Made by a program: the position numbers and the translations under genes
From: Diospyros lotus
Lineage: Eukaryota > Streptophyta > Magnoliopsida > Ericales > Ebenaceae
Direction: 5' to 3'
DNA: 64,000 bases
NCBI RefSeq assembly: GCF_014633365.1
Contig: NW_026267104.1
Coordinates: 7,190,587-7,254,586 of the forward strand
Part shown: one piece after another, positions 1 to 12,289 of the stretch
How the letters are laid out: every line of letters starts with the position of its first letter
How positions within the stretch are numbered: position 1 is the first letter of the stretch
The notes under the pieces: model-generated
Told to the model about the DNA's origin: nothing
What the model saw: only the letters and a program-made list of their open reading frames with translations
Databases searched by the model: none

Positions 1-1495
1 TATCAACATATCATTTACATACAAGCACACAATGACACATTCGTTATTTATATTTTTAACATAAACACATTTATCACACTCATTTATCTTAAACCCATTT
101 AATAACATAGTGTGATCAAATTTCTCATGTCATTGTTTGGGTGCTTGTTTCAACCTATAAAGAGACTTTAGCAGTTTACAAACTTTCTTTTCATGTCCCT
201 TTACTACAAATCCTTCAAGTTGTTCTAGATAGACTTCTTCTTCTAAGTCTCCATTTAAGAATACAGTCTTTACATTCATTTGATGAATTTCTAAATTATG
301 TAAAATTACAATAGCAATCAACATCCTTATAGACGCAATTCTCGTCACTAGGGAATAGGTATCAAAGATATCTAGCCCATCTTTTTGATGATATCATTTA
401 GCTACTAAGCGAGCCTTATATTTATCAATAGTGTCATCAGCCTTTAATTGTCTTTTGAAGATCCATTTGCATCCAATTGGTTTACTTCCCGAAGGTAAGT
501 TCACCAATACCCACGTATTATTTTGCATAATAGATTCAATTTCACCATTGATAGCTTCTTTCCAATATGGAGCATCAGATGAAGACATAGCTTCATCAAA
601 GGTTTGAGGCTCATCTTGTAACATGTAAGTTACGAAATCTGGTCTAAAAAAACTAGTTTTTTTTACTCTTTTGCTTCTTCTAGGTTCAAATTCAATTTCC
701 TGATCATCTTGACCTTTCAAAAAATTTGCCTCATAATTCCTTTTGGTACCACCATCATTGTGTCTTTCTTCCTTAAAAGAAAATATATTCCCAAAGAATT
801 CGATTTCAATAGATTCCATAATTGTGTTGTTATTAATATCAGGAATTTTTAATTTTATAACTAGGAATCTATAGATTGCACTATGCAAAGTATAGCCTAT
901 AAAGACACGATTAATAGTTTTAGGTCCAAGTTTAGTCTTTTTTTGTAAAGACACTTGTACCTTTGTTAAACACCTCCACACTTTCAGGATTTTGTAGGAG
1001 GGTTGCTTCCCATTCCACACTTCATAAGGAGACTTATTAGTTTTTTTTATGTGGGATTCTATTCAATATTAAATTTGCAGTAAGTAAAGCTTCCCCCCAC
1101 AAATTATGGGGTTATCCCGAACTATTTAACATGCAATTAACCATGTCTTTTAATGTTCGATTTTTCCTTTTAGCTACACCATTTTGTTGTGGTGTATAAG
1201 GTGTTGTTATTTGATGGATTATACCATGAACTTTACATAACTCAAAAAGAGACGATGATTCATACTCACCACCTCTATCTGATCTTAGCACCTTTAATTT
1301 CTTTCCAAGTTGATTTTCAACTTCTGCCTTATATGTTATGAAAATGTCTAAGGTCTCATCTTTACGTTGCAGTAAATATACATAGCAATATTTACTACAG
1401 TTATCAATAAATGTGACAAAATATTTTTTACCACCTCTAGTAAGAGTACTTTTCATGTCACAAATATCACTGTGAATTAAATCAAGTAATTCACC
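1..1495 (-). pseudogene. Copia pol remnant: integrase, connection and start of reverse transcriptase
   Basis: The integrase core reads GELLDLIHSD, FVTFIDNCSKY, RSDRGGEY and TPYTPQQNGVAKRKNRTL. The third catalytic residue, Glu in the usual NGVAERKNRTL, is Lys here. Next comes the integrase C-terminal part (about 1020-800), then RT: KPIGCKWIFKRQLKAD, KARLVAK, FLNGDLEEEVYLEQLEGFV, KSLYRLKQAPKQ. At the window edge the RT catalytic YVDD box reads YVND, and the Trp after LKQAPKQ is a stop. There are also breaks near 1025-1110 and 350-390. The known role of the family is copying element RNA and inserting the cDNA; this copy cannot do so. Confidence 0.85.
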
Positions 1496-1503
1496 ATTTC
1501 TTT

Positions 1504-2948
1504 TTTTTTTTTTTATCAAAGGTAAATATGTATATTGATCAAATGGAACAATACAAATACACTGGGCATACTTAGGCAAACACGATCAACAAGCCAAGCT
1601 ATTGATCCATAACTAAATTCAAAAATTGGGATAAAACATCAAAACTCAAAGAAAAAATAACTCTGTATGCATGTATTTTAACCCTTTTAACAATACAATC
1701 TCTAGAAAAACTTTGATTGTAAAAAATTAGAAGGTTTCTTACTGTCCAAATGAAGTAAATAGCACAAGAAAATGCAATCTTTTTGGCTTTAGACTGCCAC
1801 GATAAACCATGAGCCTCCTTCTTAAACCACTTGAGAGCACTAGAAATCGAAGACATTGATCTCCTAATGCCAATCCACCCTTTAATATGACCCCAAATTC
1901 CTGAACTTACTGGACATTGAAAGAATAAGTGCTGCATAGATTCCTTACAGGAACCACACAGACTGCAAGTTCTGTCCATATCCAAGAAGTGCAGTTTATC
2001 TTTTGTCAAAAGCTTTTTTTGAACACTCAACCACAAAACAAAAGCATGTTTTGGAGTTATAGCAGAATTCCAAATTTCTTTGGCTCATATCTTCATCGTG
2101 CCCTTGGGTCGAAAATAATCAGAAGCGCTGGCTAAAATGAAATTCTCACCCTTCTGCTAGCTATTCACCAATCTAATAGCATCATCCACCGATCCCTCCG
2201 AATTGCACATCAAATCCTTAATTTTGAGAATTTTTTTAAATAAAGGAGAATCAACATTTTTCACTAATTTGTTCCAAATAGACCCATTGCCAAGATATAC
2301 ATGATTGACCCAATGGATCCATAAGGAATCCCTTTTCCTATGAATGTTCCAGAGAGTTTTGGCCAACAACGCTAAATTCTAGCTTCTTAAGTCTTTGAAC
2401 CCCAGGCCTCTCTCCATCTTATCATGGCAAACATTTTTCTAAGCAACAAGGGAATGGTGAGAGTTCCAAAGGAAAGCACGACATAGTTTATATATTTTAT
2501 CAATAACCCTAGCTGGAATAGGAAGCATAGAAAACCAAAAACTTTCCACCCCCTATAAAATAGATTTCACCAATTCAACTCTTCCTGCATAAGACAAAGT
2601 AGCACATTTCTAGGAAATAATATAATCAACAATTTGGTCGGTGAAAGGAGCATAGTGTAAAATTTTGAGCTTTTTCAACCTATCGATCCTCTCTCCCTCC
2701 TTGAGCACACTATGAAAGGAGCATAGGGATTTGCATTGACTACCAAAGCTTGATAAATTGCCCCAAAGGGGCCTTCTACTCACAATAAAGTGGAACCTAT
2801 AAATAAAACTGATATGGAAAGAGGAAGAGGAAACTTTACATACAACCTCGCAGTGTATCACTTGAGAGAAAATCTCTAATGGCTCAATAGTAACCTTGGA
2901 AGGATTCTACCTGCCAGATGGGCTTGGAAGTTGTTAACATGCGACATT
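1504..2948 (-). mobile_element. 5'-truncated LINE fragment inserted in copia pol
   Basis: A LINE 3' end on the minus strand, ending in a poly(A) run (T run at 1504-1514). It is flanked by the direct repeat ATTTCTTT at 1496-1503 and 2949-2956, read as the target-site duplication. When this block is left out, the copia reading frame runs on from the pre-integrase region (VERN) to the integrase start (GELLDLIHSD). About 1.45 kb, so strongly 5' truncated, as is usual for LINEs. Confidence 0.8.
1590..2861 (-). pseudogene. LINE ORF2 C-terminal remnant with zinc-binding domain
   Basis: The conceptual protein shows the end of a non-LTR reverse transcriptase (LAKTLWNIHRKRDSLWIHWVNHVYLG) followed by the plant LINE zf-RVT domain: LWLSVQKKLLTKDKL, CSLCGSCKESMQHLFFQCPVSSGIW. 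The Cys/His pattern is C-x2-C, then H and C. Several stops separate the pieces (near 2150, 2380-2600). The endonuclease and the RT catalytic core are absent because of 5' truncation. It has no function of its own. Confidence 0.8.
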
Positions 2949-2956
2949 ATTTCTTT

Positions 2957-3511
2957 CCACTAGTGGAGATAACCTTCTTGCAAACTTTGAGTCAACACAA
3001 ACTTTACATTTATGTCTTTTATTAATGTTAAAGTTAGGCAATAGTCCCAAAGTTATCATTTTTTGTAGAGAACGATAATTGACATGCCCTAATCTTGAAT
3101 GTTAAACATCACACAACTCAATAATATAAACAGAAGAGTTATTCTTATTGTTATTCTTGGGAACTTGGGCTAATACATTGAGTTTAAATATGCCATCATG
3201 CAGATAACCCATTCCCACATACAAACCCCCCTTAGTTAGAGTAAATTTGTTTGGAGTAAATTTGTATGAATCAAATACAAGCCTAAACTCATATTTGTTC
3301 AACATAGTTCCAGAAACTAAATTCTTTCAAATTTTATTCACATGCCAAACATCAGAGAGGGTAAGCATTTTTCCAGAGGTCCATTTCAGTAAGACCTTGT
3401 CTTTTCCTTCCACAATAGAAGCTGAAGTATTCCTCATATACAGCTTCTCAGTGTAGTCTAATTTTTCATAAGTGGTGAATAGAGACTTATCCCCACAAAT
3501 ATGCCTCGTGG
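2957..3511 (-). pseudogene. Copia gag-pol remnant: end of protease and GAG-pre-integrase region
   Basis: Minus-strand pieces read TRHICGDKSLFTTYEKL (right half of the copia protease motif) and later IVEGKDKVLLKWTSGKMLTLSDVWHV, NKYEFRLVFDSYKF, GGLYVGMGYLHDGIFKLNV, and near 2990-2960 a Cys/Lys-rich stretch typical of the pre-integrase zinc region. The protease motif is cut exactly by the solo LTR at 3512. Stops and small indels separate the pieces. Confidence 0.75.
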
Positions 3512-6071
3512 TGTAATAACCCATATTTTTAAAAGGGCTCAAGAGTAAATTATCTTGGGGCGAAAGTGAAATTTGCAGATAAATTAAGGATATAGGGTAA
3601 TTTCTTACTACTATGAATGATCAAATCGACTGCAGGGAGTGCCCTGGAGCCTAGATGCCAAAGGAAAATGTTATGGCATTGATGAGAATATCAAGGCATG
3701 ATTTATGGCATCGAAAGAAATTGGATTAGGAACGATTTTCGGTACAACTAAAATGCAGCTGTGATTTATGCTGCAAAATCGAATTATCGTAGAGAGCTTC
3801 CAAGAAGTCAACAGAACCTTGAGGGGCATCATACTCGATAGGTAAAACAACCCTTCATTGGTTTCAGGAAAAAACGAAAGGGTTTGCGGCCAAAACAAAG
3901 ATTCAGGCCTAAGTACAATTTTTTGAAATTGCCAGAGAGAGGTCGAAATGATGTTTTTTCAGAATCTTTGGTAATAAAATGGATGTTTTAGGACTTGAGG
4001 GTCTTAAATGCAACGTGAAAAGTTGAGGGGCTTTGTGAAAATGGGTCAAAGTGAAAAAGCCATAGTTTGAGGGGCCAAAATACAATTTCAAGAAAACATG
4101 TAAACAAGCATGGCCGACCAGCGCATCCCGTCATCGAATTCGGCCATAGGAAACCCACGAGGGTTGGTCGGGAATGCCTTTGGGTCAAGTCATGGCCGAC
4201 AACGGCCACCAAGGTGGCCGAATTTCAAGAAAAAAAAATCGACCAGGTAGTTGGCTAATTTTGTCGCGCTTACAAGTTGTATTTTTGGTCGACTAGGGTT
4301 GCTTCTAGGCCGATCTAGGGAAGGTAGAGACTCCTAAGGCATGGTATTAAGTGGCCAAAGGGGTTTCAAGCTTCAGATTTGCCTATAAATAGAGCTCGGG
4401 TGGCCGAGGATTTTAAACATTTTTTGCTTCAAATTGCTCCCGATTTCGAACGAATTGGCGTTTCAAACCATAAGGCTTTTTTTGCTCATGGCCTAAGGAA
4501 GCATTCTAGAGCATTTGAGGCATTTTAGTGGAGTTTTGATGGTTGTTCGAGTTTCGTCGGAGTTTGGAGGCGGGTGATCTGGTCGAGGCTTTGGCCGACA
4601 AAATGGAAGCTCCCAAGTGCTCATTTGAGGCTGAAAATTGTCCATAATGATTGACTGTAAGAGAGGGATCGAATGGCATCGGTTTCAAAAAATTTTGGTA
4701 TGTTGTCGCCGAAGAAAATGATCGACGCGTGGGCCACACACGCTGGTCTTCACGTGCGGCTGCTCGCCCTAGAGCGTGCGGGCACGTGGAAGGTTCGAAA
4801 AATATGAAAAAAAAATCATAGAAAATCGAGAAAAATAAGATGAGGAAGCCTGTGCAAAAAGATTTGGTGTTTAGCTTCCCGATGTCTCGATTTTCGCACC
4901 GACCAGCCTCATTTTGCTTACATACGAGGGTTTGAGGTAAGTTCAGTAATTTTTCCTTTGATGTTATTAGACTTTAATGAATTATTGTGGAAAAAGATTG
5001 GAGAAAATAGTCTCGAAGATATTTATTTAAATTTTTAGAAGAAAAAATAGAAGAAAATGCATAAAAAATGAGGAAATTAATGTTTTGAGATATTTAGTGA
5101 TTAAATATGATTTATAGGATTGTTGTACTCGAAATAAAGTTATTGGTGCAACTTTTGAGGGCTGGCACGAAAATCGAGATTTGGCGCATAAATCTAGGTG
5201 ATGCGCATTTTTTGAGGTTTTTCAAACTTCGTACTAGAGGTAAGTGGTTCGACCCAAAATTCGACTTTATATAAATAATTTTATCATGTTGTCATGCATT
5301 GATGTGAGTATGTCATGTAGATTGCATTTACATGTATTGATGATGAAATATGCATATGAGCATGATGAGATTCACGGTTATACATTGCATTAGTTTGGGA
5401 TTAGTCACTAGCGTCATTGCTTTGCCAAAGGTGCACCTATACACTTCGATCTGGCAGTGAGATTGTAAAAATGGCGGGTAATCTTAAGGTGCAGTTGACC
5501 CAAACATGAGATTTATGATGTTATGTGCATATATTGCATTCATACACGTGCATTAAATGTTTTGTTCTCTAACTTAGATAATTCATCATCTAGCTTTGCC
5601 CCTGGAATATTCAAATGTTCTAGATGGAGATTGTAGCAGAAACGATGATGAATAAGGCATGAAATGGCACTTAACAAAGTGCATGATGAGTTGTATGATG
5701 AATTGAATATATGTTATGTAGCCCATGTATTTAAGTTCTGTTACTTTGAATTTTTAACGTTTGAGGAATGATAATGTATAACCTTATTTAGGGTTAATGT
5801 TAGTTGAGAACTTATGTTATGTATTAAGTCATGTTGAGAAATTTATGTTCCCTTGATGTAAGAACTGATTTATAATTAATGTTAAGATGTTAGGTTCGAT
5901 TCTAGCTTCTGCATTTGATGTTTATAATGATTCTCTTTGGAAATAAATAAATGAAAATTTTGGGATGTATAAGAGCAATTATATGGTTTAGTCATAGTTT
6001 TAAATAGAAAAAAAAATTATTGTTCTAGAATTGTTCTAAGTTATAGCGCACTCGAAAAACGAGGCGTTACA
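3512..6071 (+). mobile_element. Solo LTR of a gypsy-type element (2.56 kb)
   Basis: The block starts TGTAATAACCC, ends GAGGCGTTACA, and is flanked by the 5 bp duplication CGTGG at 3507-3511 and 6072-6076. Leaving it out rejoins the copia protease motif, so both ends are exact. A TATA box (TATAAATAG, 4384-4392) gives the plus orientation. No gag or pol is present, so it is a solo LTR left by LTR-LTR recombination. The family is not identified. Confidence 0.88.
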
Positions 6072-6076
6072 CGTGG

Positions 6077-6257
6077 CCCTTGTGTCAATTCACCAGCCCT
6101 TGTTATCAGTAACCATGCAAACATTAGAAACAACTGCATCACATTGGCCTGACTAGGCTTGGTTTTGCATTGATTGTTGCCAGAGCTCTGTCCCTTTTTG
6201 TGACGGCAATCAATAGTTCTATGACTCGTCTTGCCACACACCCAACAACTACCTTGG
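6077..6257 (-). pseudogene. Copia gag zinc knuckle and left half of protease motif
   Basis: The minus strand reads GSCWVCGKTSHRTIDCRHKK, a CX2CX4HX4C knuckle that packages RNA in copia Gag. It then runs to the start of the protease active-site region, where the catalytic motif reads IDTRA instead of the family's D(S/T)GA and an in-frame TGA sits just before it. The piece is only about 180 bp because solo LTRs flank it on both sides. Confidence 0.75.
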
Positions 6258-6262
6258 ATACG

Positions 6263-7682
6263 TGATGTGTGATTTATGCACAATTAATTCAGCCAAGTGT
6301 ATCCTAGTCAAATATGCATATAGTGATGAAAATAGTGTCGATCACACGAGAACTAGATCACAATACCAAAATAATTTTAATTAACCTAAGTTGAACTAAT
6401 TAATTAATCGAATAAATAAAAAGAAAAATAAATAGAAAACTGAATTTTTTATGAGAAAAATTAATTAATGAATTTACTAGGGTTTAGATTTCATTTAATT
6501 TGGATTATACAATTATCTATTCAATCCAATTCAAAACCAAAAATACCCTTACAATATTTTATAATTATTTGCATGTGATGGTGAATTTTCCTTAATTAAT
6601 TAATAAACTCTCTCAAGTCATATTAATCATTTATTAATTCAATTTTACTCTTAAATTTTTGAGCAAATATTAAGAAAATAAATAAGCATTAAGTTCTTTG
6701 GAAACTTTTAATCTTGGAAGTAGATTTGACTCACTAAGCTTTCTCGATTCCCACACATGAGTTAATCATCTTTTGATCTCATGGTAAACATGTGATTTAT
6801 ATTGCCTATGAATCTAATTTATAACAATCCTTTAGTTAGTCATGCATAAATTATTAAATCATTAAAAGATGGTCAATCTTTTAAAATATTAAACGCAACA
6901 ATATAAATTTTTCACGCAAATAATAATCGAGTTTTGAATCAAACTAAACAAATAATCACATTATCCCAAAGTTAAAATCCATCCAAACTCTAGCTAAAAT
7001 AAATTAGCTAGATATTATGAAAATAAAAATAAAAAACAAAAAATTGAATGAAGAGAAGGAGACGATGCTCTCTATATATCTAAAACAGATTTAAATCACA
7101 ATAAATAAAAATATGCTTCAATTGCTGCTCATGGGGTCTCCCTGTGCGCTAGACGTGCGTGAGACGTCCCTTCAATTTTCTCCCTCAGTGCGCCGTCCCC
7201 AGCAGCTTCTTCTCTTCAATTTCGTCCCTTGTTCTGTCCGCTGCACCCAATCCTCCAATCTCCTCCTCTCAATCTAATATATATATATATATAGAGGATG
7301 TGCATGGCCTTAGTCCGATTCCAATTTGAACTTCAATTCCAAGCTTTATAATATAATAATATATACATATATGTTCTATGCGCCCAGCCTCACGTCTCCA
7401 ATTCAACTTCCATTTTAATTTTATAATATAATATAATTTATAATATATAATATAATATAATATAAGATAATATTAATTTTAAAATAATTTTATAAATTAA
7501 TTTATAATATTTCTTTTTTCTTTTTGCACTCAAATCTTTGAATTCAATTCCTTTCTTGAATTCTTACAAAAAATAAAATAAAATAATATAAAATCTATAT
7601 AAATATACATTTTAAGTAGGAATGATAGCACAAGATTAAGATTAAAAATAAATAAAAATATATATACAATTAAGTCCTATCA
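6263..7682 (-). mobile_element. Solo LTR (1.42 kb), minus orientation
   Basis: On the minus strand the block begins TGATAGGACTTAATTG and ends CACACATCA, the TG...CA form of an LTR. The flanks ATACG (6258-6262) and ATGCA (7683-7687) look like a diverged 5 bp target duplication, and taking out the block plus one flank restores the copia gag frame just before the zinc knuckle. A long TA run (about 7270-7290) could be its TATA region. No coding sequence seen. Confidence 0.65.
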
Positions 7683-8524
7683 ATGCATTTGTTAGCAGCA
7701 TTATTTTTAGGATTCAGGTGCCCACTCTTCTTTTTAGCTTGATTTTTTTGAGTTGGAACCTTGGAGCCGAAACCTCAGCAATATTGGCCCTTACTTTAAA
7801 CTTGTGAGATATTTTATCTCCCTTTCTATTGTCATCTTCAATACGGAGTCTAAGGGCTAGATCCTCCATAGACAACTCATTTCACTTGTATTTGAGATAA
7901 TTCTTAAAATCTTTCTACAAATGTGACAATTTCTCAATCACAGCAGCTACTTAAAATGGTTCATTAATGATCATTTTCTCACAGTGCAAATCATTATTGC
8001 AATTCTTCCATCTGGTTGACTACTAGTTTGGTATCAACTGTTTTGAAGTCTAAAAACTTCCCCACAAGAAATTTCTTAGCGCGAGCATCTTCCAACTTAT
8101 ATTTCTTGTCTAAAGTTTCCCATAGTTACCTAAACATCTGATAGGCATTGCAATAGACATTGTATAGTCAATCTGTCAATCCACTCAAAATATAATTTCG
8201 ATACAAGAAGTTAGAATACAGTCAGACTTCTTTGGCAGCTTTAGTTTCGGTAGTCTTGTTTTCTTTAGTAGTAACCGGGAAGTCCTCTTTAAGGATATGA
8301 GCCAGATTTAACGTGGTAAGGTAAAACGCCATTTTCTATTGCCATCTTTTAAAATATTCGCCATTAAATTGTTGTGACTTTTCAACATGAGGAGTCGCCT
8401 TGGCGACAATAAGCCCAACAACAGTGGTAGAGATGGCACCAGGCACGGTGGCCGGAGTTATGTTTGGAGCAGCGACCGGGACAACAAATGAGGCAGCATC
8501 GGGAACATTAGTGTTGGTGGCCAT
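7683..8524 (-). pseudogene. Copia gag remnant (N-terminal and middle part)
   Basis: The ATG at 8524 opens an Ala/Pro/Val-rich leader followed by QQFNGEYFKRWQ, the usual start of plant copia Gag. Further pieces on the same strand read [45 protein letters not shown] and a basic SKVPTQKNQAKKKSGH linker. The first stop comes directly after KRWQ and several more follow, so it is a pseudogene. Confidence 0.75.
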
Positions 8525-8555
8525 GGCAGCTTATAAAAATTATGTCTTCAGATTG

Positions 8556-8785
8556 TTGGGGTAAACAACAATATTAATATAAAACTTATACAAGAAAACT
8601 ATAATTAATGGCCGAAGTAGATAATACTGCAGCGAGTAAAGAAATTTAATACAGATTGAGTCGCGCAAGTACGCTAGCCTAAAGACGGAATCGCCTTGCA
8701 CTGGCAGCTAACAGACTATGTCGATAGTCTTAGTATGGTGAAACGATCTCATCGGCAGAACAACAGCCAAGAACTGTCGAAGTTA
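8556..8785 (-). mobile_element. Copia 5' LTR, part next to gag
   Basis: This stretch lies between the copia gag start and the gypsy insertion, with GTTTACCCCAACA on the minus strand as a plausible LTR end. The remainder of the same LTR reappears at 29491, after the gypsy element. No classical initiator-Met primer site was seen after it, so the inner end is tentative. Confidence 0.45.
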
Positions 8786-8790
8786 GCAGA

Positions 8791-10393
8791 TGTAATATCC
8801 CAAAACTAATCAATGTGTAAATTATGTTAACTTAATTTAAAATAATATATCAATACACATATACATATATATATTCATAAAATTAATAAGTGAAATTAAT
8901 TAAATTAAATTAAACTAATTAAATTGTGTATTTTTTTGTGGCTGTGGTGCGCGAGCTTGGAGGCCAAGCTATCTATAGGGGCCAAAAAAATTTGAATTGT
9001 TCTCTCACATTGAGAGTTGTGGCCGGAAACAGAGAAGGAGGGAGGCTTGATGTAGCTTCAACCATGGAAGCTTGGTCGAGAAGAAGGGAGAGACAGAGAT
9101 TGAGAGAGAGAGAGAGAGGGGGAGAGAGATGGAACGAGGAAGAGAGGGAGGTGGTAGCCATGGAAGCTCCGAGTGAGCTCGGCCATGGCAGCCGAGCGAG
9201 GAAGCAGCAGCGGGGGCGGAGTGACGCGAGCAGCAGCGGCCAGCAGGCGCGCGCGGTGGCGCGCGATGGTGCGCAGAGGCAACAGCGGAGGCCGCAGGGG
9301 CTGGCGCTGGTGCGCACAGGCGTGCGCGCCATGGAGGAGAAGAAGGAGGCAGCAGCCGCGGGAAGAAGAAAGGAAGAAGAAGGAGAAGAAGAAAGGAGAA
9401 AGAGGAAGAAGAAGAAGAAAAAGAAAGAAGGAGAGAAGGGAGAAGAAACAAGGCGCAGGGGAGAAGACGCAGGGAAGAAGAAGAAGAAGAAGAAAATAAA
9501 AGAAAATGAAGAAATTAAGGAAAAATAAGGGATTTTGAGATTTTTCGGCATGGAAAGTGATCAGGTACGTGGGTAAAAATTTGTAGAAGCATGTTACGTT
9601 TAAATTATAAATTTTACGCGATTAAAATTAATTAATTTGGATCCCGGTTGTGTTATTTGCTAGGAAATGATTTAATTTGCCTCGAGAGCTTGAGAGAGGT
9701 CGGAATCAGCTAATTTCAGGCAAGTTCCAACCCCTTTCCTCGTGTTCTTTAATTCCCGTGAGAAACCCTATGATTTCTCGTATTTTATATCCTCCATTCG
9801 TCTTTTTCGATTCTTTTATTAATTATGGAAATTTTGAGTCATTTGATTTAAATTTAATTTATTAAGCTGGCTTCGAGGATTTTATTAGCATGATTTAATT
9901 TAAAATAAATATGAGACTCGTTGAGATTTTAATTGTGGTGCGCTTACGTGGGATTTTAAACAGCTAAATTAATTATATTACACGGTAGATTTATTTAATC
10001 AAAGCCGCGATTTTATTTATTGCCAGCGTGGGTCCGAGTAGGGGAATCAACGTCTAGCGACGGAGTCGGTATGGTGTACAGGCAGTCTCGTCAACCTCTG
10101 TCAACTCTGATGGTTGTGTAGGGTCTATTCTTTTATTTCTGACTGTGCCTGGTCATATCTCGTGTCTCGTGTGTGTCGGCACAGGAGTTTGTATTCTTTT
10201 ATTTATCTGGTGACCGCTATGCTAGCGGGGTTCGCGTAGTGCATGCATGTGTTTTGCTTCGCTTCCGTTGCTCTCATCTTTGAGTATGCATGCCAGGGTA
10301 TTTTTGTCTCGTATTTCATTATTTTTCCCCTTCCGTAGGCGCTCCCGTTTGGATAGTCCGGGCGGTTGGGATATTCGGGTGGGGGTGCTTACA
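8791..10393 (+). repeat. 5' LTR of the gypsy element (1603 bp)
   Basis: Begins TGTAATATCCCAAAAC, ends GGGGGTGCTTACA, and matches 27421-29490 nearly base for base outside the purine tract. It contains a GA-rich block of about 170 bp (9341-9515), much shorter than in its partner. Long ORFs here on either strand arise from this purine/pyrimidine asymmetry and are not genes. Confidence 0.92.
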
Positions 10394-10397
10394 ATGT

Positions 10398-10409
10398 TGG
10401 TATCAGAGC
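10398..10409 (+). other. Primer binding site, initiator Met tRNA
   Basis: TGGTATCAGAGC starts 4 bases after the 5' LTR. It is complementary to the 3' end of plant initiator tRNA-Met, the common primer for minus-strand DNA synthesis in gypsy and copia elements. Confidence 0.9.
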
Positions 10410-12284
10410 GTTATTTGAGTCAGTTTTGAGGGACGAGTTCCTGTACACCAAGGTTGTCGGGTAGAGTTAGAGAGGTCTAGGTGAATTGAATAGGGTTTGG
10501 CTGTGTCCCAATTTATGTTCGTGCAGGGGTGATCAGTGCACGTTAGAATGAGACTGTGAAGTGGTATGAATGGGATTTCTTTAGGACTTGTGCCTGCCCT
10601 AAGTGTTTGGGTAAGAGGTTGGAATATATTTGCCTGATATTGGTGGTTTTTACAGATTTTGAGTATTCCCAATAGGACCCGAAGGCCTAGATCCCAGTGT
10701 ACCCTTACCCAACTCGGATGATCTCTCAGTATTGGATTGTTTATGGTGTTAGTGGGAATAGGAGTTTGCCTTTGGATAAGGAGGCGGGCAAGACGAAAAT
10801 GAGTACTTAGTGAGTTGTATGTATCAGTTTGACGAGGTGTTTCAAGAGACGATTCACGAGATTTTTGGGGATTGTCGGAGAGACAAGTCCTGTTTGCCCG
10901 TGAGCACATGAAGGACATATGGAGGTGGCTGACTGTTGTAATTATGAATGATGTGAGACTTTGTTCCCATTATGATATTTTTGCCGAAGCGGTGAGGTAA
11001 CAAGTTATCATTTGGGAGTTTTCCCAAGGACCGATACAGGACGTGCCTAGGATCGGACCACTATTTGACACCCAGTCAGTCCACGCTACCGTGAGGGAAC
11101 TGTCATAGCCACTAGAGGGACCCGTTGGACCCAGTTCTAGCATAGCTAGCAATGAGGACTTAGCGTACCTAGCAGATGAAGTTACCTCGGTTGCCAGGGG
11201 TGACGAGGGGAGTTTTAGTTAGTATGATTGGTAGGGGGCTGTACTGCAAATGTGTGGTTATAAATTACGAGTTTTGTAAGAATGGGAATGGTGTGAGAAA
11301 TCATGTGCAATGTTTGGAGGTATTATGTAATTAGAGGTATTAGGTAAATTTGTGAGCCTTGGGATCCTTAGGAATCAAGTAGTCATTGCCATTAGCAAAG
11401 AGTATCCTAGTGACTTGATGTGATGAATAGTATGGACCTGGGAAGTCATAGGTTTGACTTGCGATGGACATTGGTTGCGGATCGTTTTCGCTGAGACCGA
11501 GTAGACAAGACACTTGTTTTGTGGTGGACTTGTTAGGTCCCTAATCATTGTCTATTGGTGATGTGGATTAAAGATAACACGTACCTTGTTTAAGGGAGCT
11601 TTTAAAGCTGCATTTAGGGCGTACGTTGCTCACGATAAGAGCGTGTATGGCTAATTTCCTTTCCCAATAGTGAATGAGCAAGGGATACTCTTGGCTTTCT
11701 TGAGGATTTACCAAGGAGGTTGCCTTAGTAAAGGATTGACCCTACAATTGAACCAGACAGCCTTGAGGTATAAAAGTTCTTCATCCCAAGCAGATGATTT
11801 GTTGGGCAAATTCTGAGGTGATTTCTAACGATTGCTTGTCATACTTGTACGACCATTTTGAGTTCGTGGCCATGCTATTTGGGGCTAATCGATGCCTTCG
11901 CAGTATTTATGGATTGATCGAGATTGGCGATAGAGATAGAGGTCTGGAGTTTCCTCGGTCTTGCCAGGCGTTGCTAACGCCCTACAAAAGTCATGTGTCA
12001 ATTCATAAGAGATCAGGATGTGATATAATGTGAGCTGGAGGTCCATGATTGGATTTTTCCAGGAGTAGTACGGAAAGGTCCCACCATGTGGGAATGTGTT
12101 ATAGGAGTTCGATGGTTAATGGTAGATCCGTAGGCACCGAGATGTGTGCCTGGTGTGAATGTATTTACGATAAGCCTAGGGTCGATCTTATCCCAAGAGA
12201 GATCTGTGATGGGAATTCACTAGAGGACTATTATGGAATTGACTTGGCTTTTACAGTGGTTATGCTGTTTGGAGATTTGGCATT
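10410..12284 (+). pseudogene. Decayed internal region (gag-pol remnant) of the gypsy element
   Basis: No long plus-strand ORF survives. The clearest trace is near 11850-11900, DHFEFVAMLFGAN, matching the gypsy RT region before the catalytic box. Open stretches at 11794-12033 and 12049-12315 are remnants or chance. Minus-strand ORFs at 10403-10918 and 10970-11152 match nothing I recognise. The piece stops at the ACTAC target site of the Athila-like element. Confidence 0.55.
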
Positions 12285-12289
12285 ACTAC

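Noticed and set aside
8926..9551. Overlapping ORFs of 74-200 codons on both strands
   Set aside because: They come from the GA-rich tract in an LTR and encode only Arg/Glu/Lys or Ser/Phe/Leu runs; they end at random with respect to the LTR.
10403..10918. 171-codon minus-strand ORF right after the gypsy primer site
   Set aside because: Antisense to the leader and gag remnant, no domain recognised.
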